The notes beneath the pieces are model-generated. The model was not told the origin of the DNA and ran no database searches. It saw only the letters and a program-made list of their open reading frames with translations. Shown piece by piece: positions 59,519 through 64,000 of a DNA stretch of 64,000 nucleotides. Location: the NCBI GenBank assembly GCA_049513975.1, contig JBEKVM010000001.1:117734-181733 (forward strand). Direction: 5' to 3'. This stretch comes from JBEKOF01 sp049513975 (lineage in GTDB: Bacteria > Verrucomicrobiota > Verrucomicrobiia > Limisphaerales > Palsa-1400). The position numbers were made by a program, and so were the translations under genes. Within the stretch, counting starts at the first letter, position 1; every line of letters begins with the position of its first letter.

Positions 59519-60439
59519 ATGAGCCAAATCATCCTCGAAGCGCCCCCGGCGCCCGCGGCGGAACCCGAACGCAAGCCGCTCACCAAAAAAGACATCTCGG
59601 CCGACCACCCCACCTGGTGCCCCGGTTGCGGCGACTTTTCCGTTCTGGCCCTGTATTTCAAATTGCTGGAAAAGCGCCAGGTCCCGCACGAAAAAATCAG
59701 CACGGTGGCGGGGATTGGCTGCTCCAGCCGGTTTCCCTATTTCGTGCAGGCCTACGGGGCCCATTTCATTCATGGGCGCGCCCTGCCCTTTGCCAGCGGC
59801 ATTTCGCTCACCCGCCCCGACCTGCACCCCTTTGTCTTCGGCGGCGATGGCGACGCTTTTTCCATCGGCGGCAACCACCTGACCCATACCGCCCGCAAGA
59901 ACATCAAAATGACCTACGTGATCATGGACAACTGGGTTTATGGCCTGACCAAAAAGCAGACCTCGCCCACCTCGCCCGTCGGATTCAAGAGCAAGACCGA
60001 CAGCGCGGGGGCGCTGGACCAGCCGATCAACCCGATGAAGCAGTTGCTGGGGGCCGGGGCGAGCTTTGTGGCGCGCGCCACGCATACCAACCCCAATCAT
60101 CTGCTGCAGATGATGGAAGCGGCGATAGACCACGATGGTTTCAGCGTGATCGAATGCCTGAGCGAATGCGTGGAATTTTACGAAGGGGCCTTCGACGCCT
60201 CCAACCCGCGCAAAGGCGGCGTTTTCAATCTCGTGCCCGCGGACCATGACGTGAGCGATGAGGTGGCCGCCTACAAACTGGCCAACGCTCCGTTTCCGGG
60301 CTATTTCGGCATATTCTACAAATCGGATCGTCCCACCAAGAACAAGCTGGAGGCGGACCTGAACGCCGCGGCGCAAAAAAAGGTCGCCGGGAAAAAGGAC
60401 TGGCAAATCCTGCAAGACACCTTCAACCGGCTGAAATAG
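59519..60439 (+). CDS. korB: 2-oxoacid:ferredoxin oxidoreductase, beta subunit
   Basis: This 306-residue protein has HPTWCPGCGDFSVLALYFK (cysteines of the single 4Fe-4S cluster), TVAGIGCSSRFPYF, and the thiamine pyrophosphate site FVFGGDGDAFSIGGNH. VIMDNWVYGLTKKQTSPTS also fits. It catalyses the thiamine-dependent step, and reduces ferredoxin. It lies 39 bp after korA, preceded by TAAGGAAA. The substrate range is shared with KorA. Confidence 0.95.
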   Translation: MSQIILEAPPAPAAEPERKPLTKKDISADHPTWCPGCGDFSVLALYFKLLEKRQVPHEKISTVAGIGCSSRFPYFVQAYGAHFIHGRALPFASGISLTRPDLHPFVFGGDGDAFSIGGNHLTHTARKNIKMTYVIMDNWVYGLTKKQTSPTSPVGFKSKTDSAGALDQPINPMKQLLGAGASFVARATHTNPNHLLQMMEAAIDHDGFSVIECLSECVEFYEGAFDASNPRKGGVFNLVPADHDVSDEVAAYKLANAPFPGYFGIFYKSDRPTKNKLEADLNAAAQKKVAGKKDWQILQDTFNRLK

Positions 60440-62050
60440 AGTCGCAGTCATATTTACCACTGCTGAGATGGTGCGCGGCGGAGGCCAATAGGGGTGGTTT
60501 GGGCTCGCAAAACAGTGAAACCCGAGTGGATCGTTTAGGTATTGAAGTGATGGAATGGCGGGCACTGTGGTTCAAAAAAATGCTTTGATTTGGTTTGATT
60601 TGGTTTGTTGGAAACGCCTCAGTTCTAACTGTAAATGGTTCATGGACAGGAACTTGAGTTGATTTGCCGCAAAAAAGCACATAACGCGCAGAAAAAGCCG
60701 ATGTTGTGGTGCAGGGATCATAAAGTACAGTGATTTGGCAAGGTATTGAACGCTCCCGGGGGTGGTGGAGTAATGGAGTGGTGGAGAGTTGGCGCCGGCG
60801 CGGTCCATGCCAGTGGATAAACGGGGGAATCCCGTCCTGATCCCGCCGCCCTCCGCCTTTTCCTGCCTGGCCCTCTTCACGTAGGAAAGATTAGCGTTTA
60901 AACGCAAGGGTGTCAACGGAAAATTTGGAATTTTTTTTGAACAGGAGGGGCTGGAACGGAGAGGTTTTGGTCCCGCAAAGCAGCTCCGACGGCGGAATGT
61001 GCTTGCCAATCCGGCGCAAGATGTTGAACTGCAACAGAGAAGCGAGGACGGAGGATGGAGGAATGCCGGGTGGCCGGTTGAGGACGCCGGGCCAGCCCAT
61101 TTTTTGGATTTGCTGCGGGATGGCGGTGTAGAAATGTGAAGTTGATGAACTGCGGTACCCGTTCAAGCACAATGAATTTGAACTGGATTCCCAAAACGAC
61201 TGTATACGGGTGGGGCTGGTGCCTTGGCGGAAATGCCATGCCATTCGGAGAAAAAACGATAATGTGCAAGCCTCCGTTCGATTTTCCGCACATTATTGTC
61301 GAAACAATGTGCCCATTCTGGTAGGAAAGGCTTCGCTGATGAAGCCACCGATTCGATTTCTGTCGTCCGCAGACCGCTCTCCATGGAGGGACAGTGTTTC
61401 AAAAATGGATGGTCTGCCGCGATACTCGCCGCCGCAGCTTTGGAGTCACGTTTTCATAGGTTGCAGCCGGATCGGCTGCAAATAAGCAATGTCAACGCGG
61501 GCATTAACCGAAATAGTAAACAAAAGTCTGCCAGGACTGCAAGTCCACATTGTGCAGTCCCATTCTGCATGACATGGAGAGGTGTACGGCTGGACGTTTT
61601 GTTTTCAACTGGCTGAACAAAACGCTCCTGTCATCGGCAAAATGACCTGCTTGGCGGCCGCTATTTTGCTCCCGTAATCTTCCAGACTCGGACCCAGAAG
61701 CACGGCTTTCTTTGGAATGGCCCGGAACTTCTCCCGGTATCGCTCCGAGAGCCGCAGGCCGGGCGAGAGTTCGCGCCAGGCGTTGGCCTCCTCGTGGCTG
61801 AGGTCGGTCTCAAAAATGGCGTCATGCCGGAGATGATAAACATCTCACGGCTCGCCTTCTCCTGCACCGCCCACTCCATCACTCCAGCCCTCCATCCCTC
61901 CACCACTCCAATCCGCATTTATTTTCCCTCCGCCCCGCGCCTTCGGGATTGCAATTCTCCGCCCCGCCCCCATACTCGCGTCATTGACATGAAGGCCAGC
62001 CCGTCTGCCATCCATTTGCCGCGGCCTCCCGCCGCGCGCAAAGCCCGCCG
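60440..62050. other. 1.6-kb region without recognisable genes
   Basis: Only short frames occur, on both strands, and none shows family motifs. Base composition drops and varies, which suggests eroded DNA. TTTGATTTGG repeats in tandem near 60587-60605. On the minus strand ~61619-61830 a coding-like fragment is visible (see next entry). The rest may be remnants of genes or transposons that I cannot identify. Confidence 0.55.
61616..61843 (-). pseudogene. Coding-like fragment of unknown protein
   Basis: A minus-strand frame ends in TGA and reads DLSHEEANAWRELSPGLRL, then SERYREKFRAIPKKAVLLGP and SLEDYGSKIAAAKQVILPM. Upstream it meets a TGA, and no proper start is present. The composition looks coding, unlike neighbouring frames. 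It is probably a gene remnant. No family is recognised. Confidence 0.35.
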
Positions 62051-63565
62051 ATGCCACCCATGAACACCGACGAAAAAAACCGCAAGCTGGCCGTCTTTCC
62101 CCGCTCCAATCCCAATCCCGTCCTGGAATTCTCCGCCGAGGGCCAACTGACCTATTGCAACGACGCCGCCCAGCGCATGGCCGCCTCCCTCGGTGAGCAA
62201 TCCCTCCTCGCCATTTTGCCGCCCGACACCAAGACCATCATCCTGCAATGCCTGCTCACCGGCGAAAACAAGCTCAATCTCCACACCTCCCTGCAAAACC
62301 GCACTATTGCCTGGTCCTTCATCCCCATCACCGAAAGCAAAACCGTCCATTGTTACGCCAACGAAATCACCGAACGCCTCGCCTTGGAAGCCCAGTTGCG
62401 CCATTCCGTCAAAATGGAGGCGGTCGGCCAGTTGGCCGCCGGCGTCGCCCACGATTTCAACAACATCCTGACCATCATTCAGGGCCATGCCGACCTGCTC
62501 TTGCAATCCAAGCCGCTGGCTCCGCCCACCGAAAAATCTCTCCGCCAAATCTGGTCCGCCGCCGACCGCGCCGGCAAGCTCATCCAGCAATTGCTCATGT
62601 TCAGCCGCAAACAGGTCATGCAGCCGCGCTATATTGATCTGAACGAAATCATCTCCAACGTCAGCCCCATGCTCCAGCGGATGATGGGCGAGCACATTGC
62701 TTTTGAGTACACTCCCGTGCCCAAGCTGCCCGCCATTTACGCCGATGTCGGCATGATCGAACAAGTTCTGGTCAACCTCTCCATCAACGCCCGCGACGCC
62801 ATGCCCAACGGCGGACGCCTCGTCATCAGCGCCGCCCCCCGCGTCCTGGAACCCGTCGCCTGCGTCCTCAATCCCGAAGCCCGTCCCGGCCATTTCGTCT
62901 GCCTCAGCGTCTCCGACACCGGCGGCGGGATGGACAACGCCACCTTGAGCCATCTCTTCGAGCCGTTTTTCACCACCAAGGAAATCGGCAAAGGCACCGG
63001 CCTGGGCCTGGCCACCGTCTATGGCATCGTCAAGCAACATCAGGGCTGGATCATCGTCGAAAGCAAGCTCGGCGCCGGCTCCACCTTCACCCTTTTCCTT
63101 CCCTGCGTCTCCAGGCCCGCGGACATCCCCACGCCCCAAAGTCAAGCCCAGCTCCAGGCCGCGACCGGCTCGGAAACCCTCCTCGTCGTCGAGGACGAAC
63201 CTTCCCTGCGCGAACTGGTCGTGCGCATCCTCGAACTTTGCGGCTACCGCATTTATCAAGCCCAAAATGGCGTCGAAGCCCTGCAGGTTTGGGAGCAGCA
63301 CCGGCACGAGATTGATCTCCTCTTGACCGACATGGTCATGCCCGAGGGCATTTCCGGGCGCCAACTGGCCGAGCGCCTCCAGAAGGAGGACCCCGCCCTC
63401 AAGGTTATTTACACCAGCGGCTACAGTCCCGGCATGGCCGGCAAGGACATCGCCCTGCTGGAAGGCTTCAATTTTCTGGCCAAGCCCTATCCCCCCAGCC
63501 GCCTGGCCCAGGTCGTCCGCGAGTGCCTCGACGGAAAAATCGAACACGCCCAGAAGAAAAAATAG
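62051..63565 (+). CDS. Soluble PAS-like sensor histidine kinase with C-terminal receiver
   Basis: The protein has 504 residues and no membrane helix. A PAS-like region (PVLEFSAEGQLTYCNDAAQR) precedes the kinase: LAAGVAHDFNNILTIIQGHA (H-box), VLVNLSINARDAMPNGG (N-box), VSDTGGGMDNATL and KGTGLGLATVYGIVKQH (G-boxes). The receiver has TLLVVEDEPSLRELVV, phospho-acceptor Asp in LLLTDMVMPEGISG, and lysine in FLAKPYPPS. The IAHDFNN-type core matches widespread hybrid kinases. ATG 62060 (MNTDEKN) is an alternative start. No output protein is linked. Confidence 0.92.
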   Translation: MPPMNTDEKNRKLAVFPRSNPNPVLEFSAEGQLTYCNDAAQRMAASLGEQSLLAILPPDTKTIILQCLLTGENKLNLHTSLQNRTIAWSFIPITESKTVHCYANEITERLALEAQLRHSVKMEAVGQLAAGVAHDFNNILTIIQGHADLLLQSKPLAPPTEKSLRQIWSAADRAGKLIQQLLMFSRKQVMQPRYIDLNEIISNVSPMLQRMMGEHIAFEYTPVPKLPAIYADVGMIEQVLVNLSINARDAMPNGGRLVISAAPRVLEPVACVLNPEARPGHFVCLSVSDTGGGMDNATLSHLFEPFFTTKEIGKGTGLGLATVYGIVKQHQGWIIVESKLGAGSTFTLFLPCVSRPADIPTPQSQAQLQAATGSETLLVVEDEPSLRELVVRILELCGYRIYQAQNGVEALQVWEQHRHEIDLLLTDMVMPEGISGRQLAERLQKEDPALKVIYTSGYSPGMAGKDIALLEGFNFLAKPYPPSRLAQVVRECLDGKIEHAQKKK

Positions 63566-63597
63566 CCCTCCCTGCGGCTGGCCGCTTTACCTCGCTT

Positions 63598-63884
63598 TAG
63601 AGCATTTTCAATAAAACTGTAGCCAGGGCACCTGACAGGGATGCGATGAACTGGTTTGCCTGCGGTAGTTACAATACTCTTTAAACTGCTCTAATCACTT
63701 GGCAAATGAGACTCCCCCGCATTGCCGAACACTCAATGCGGGGGAGTCTCATTTTACCAAGGGACTTAAATCTGTCCAGAAAAAAGATTCAAGCGTTTCC
63801 AATGAGACTGGAGCCAGAACGCCTCGTCAGCATGCCATGAACTGGTTTGCCGCGTGCGGCTACAGTTTTAATTAAACCGCTCTA
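63598..63884. repeat. Composite repeat with 27-bp imperfect terminal inverted repeats
   Basis: Left end TAGAGCATTTTCAATAAAAC and so on (63598-63624) matches the inverted right end (63858-63884) at about 22 of 27 positions. Two direct copies of ATGAACTGGTTTGCC are at about 63646 and 63837. Between them sits a perfect 21-bp hairpin (63704-63754). The whole resembles two copies of a ~95-bp short element enclosing a hairpin. Confidence 0.75.
63704..63754 (+). terminator. Long perfect hairpin, terminator-like
   Basis: Perfect 21-bp arms with a 9-nt loop (CCGAACACT) are followed by a short T-run on the plus strand. It could end the histidine kinase transcript, or be a mobile palindrome. Confidence 0.5.
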
Positions 63885-63942
63885 ATAATACTCGGTTAAG
63901 TATTGCTTGACCCTTTAGGCTGCTTGTGCGAAGATTGCGGGC

Positions 63943-64000
63943 ATGACATCGCAAGCCCTCAAACAGCTGGACGGACGACTGAATGACTTTTTAGGTGAAC
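63943..64000 (+). CDS. Start of a gene cut by the window edge
   Basis: ATG 63943 opens a frame of 19 codons to the edge, reading TSQALKQLDGRLNDFLGE. An inverted AATACT/AGTATT pair lies ~50 bp upstream. The start resembles some IS-family transposase N-termini (RLxDFL), but the fragment is too short to name. Confidence 0.35.
   Translation, partial: MTSQALKQLDGRLNDFLGE

Larger units (their letters stand above)
63566..63942. other. Repeat-rich region after the histidine kinase
   Basis: The region holds the composite repeat at 63598-63884 and a leader. No gene is seen. Confidence 0.6.

Noticed and set aside
57548..60565. 1005-codon open frame antisense to korAB
   Set aside because: It mirrors well-defined genes in a GC-rich sequence, has no family motifs, and includes low-complexity G/A/R stretches.
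61136..61324. RAYT-type transposase remnant near 61.1-61.4 kb
   Set aside because: Neither strand shows the HUH or tyrosine motifs in any frame.
61919..63547. 542-codon open frame antisense to the histidine kinase
   Set aside because: Glycine/aspartate-rich mirror of a clear kinase gene.

Overview
The window looks like a chromosomal segment of a GC-rich bacterium of the PVC group, most likely Verrucomicrobiota (Pedosphaera/Limisphaerales-like). This is an inference from gene content and style: a fused 2-oxoacid:ferredoxin oxidoreductase alpha subunit, polysaccharide genes with two Wbp-type amino-sugar sets, a split pseudopilin operon, an ECF sigma/anti-sigma module, frequent TTG/GTG starts with 4-bp overlaps, and many short palindromic intergenic repeats. 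No rRNA or other direct taxonomic marker is present.

Region 1 (1-28317, all minus strand) is a very long exopolysaccharide/capsule locus read right to left. It opens with a NusG/RfaH-like antiterminator (28317). It then encodes an initiating sugar-phosphate transferase, two Gfo/Idh dehydrogenase - aminotransferase - acetyltransferase sets (one with dehydrogenase and acetyltransferase fused), a FemAB-like acyltransferase, a Wzc-like co-polymerase with a degenerate P-loop, three polysaccharide-deacetylase-fold proteins and glycosyltransferases. A Wzy-like polymerase, a GNAT protein, a pyruvyl transferase, a secreted beta-helix protein, a Wzx flippase, another glycosyltransferase, an FkbM methyltransferase, an FrhB-like iron-sulfur protein with a borrowed N-terminus and a DUF218 protein (cut by the window edge) follow. 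A Pro-bodied tRNA with a UAC anticodon and a MITE-like repeat sit inside the locus.

Region 2 (28318-41284) holds ilvN-ilvC, a secreted zincin-like protein, then a ~2.78-kb IS1-like element (32053-34831) carrying a three-gene toxin-antitoxin operon (small basic protein, XRE-ImmA/IrrE, DUF4411 PIN toxin) beside a broken transposase. A YtcJ-like amidohydrolase, aroE, a hybrid histidine kinase and an HDOD protein follow.

Region 3 (41285-52778) holds a zinc-ribbon protein with rnc, a membrane protein with an in-frame repeat insertion, and an ECF sigma - anti-sigma - large membrane-anchored protein module with a 4 x 153-bp repeat array between the last two genes. It continues with infA, a fatty-acid-hydroxylase-like protein, a holin-like membrane protein, manA and accA. 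accA is preceded by a structured leader with a terminator.

Region 4 (53150-64000) holds a type II secretion/pilin-like operon (gspF, H, I, J, K), korAB behind a good promoter with an operator-like palindrome, about 1.6 kb of apparently eroded non-coding DNA, a second hybrid histidine kinase, a composite repeat, and the start of one more gene. The strongest candidates for new biology are the TA-carrying IS1-like element, the chimeric FrhB N-terminus, the odd tRNA, the repeat array that copies the anti-sigma gene's end, and the accA leader.
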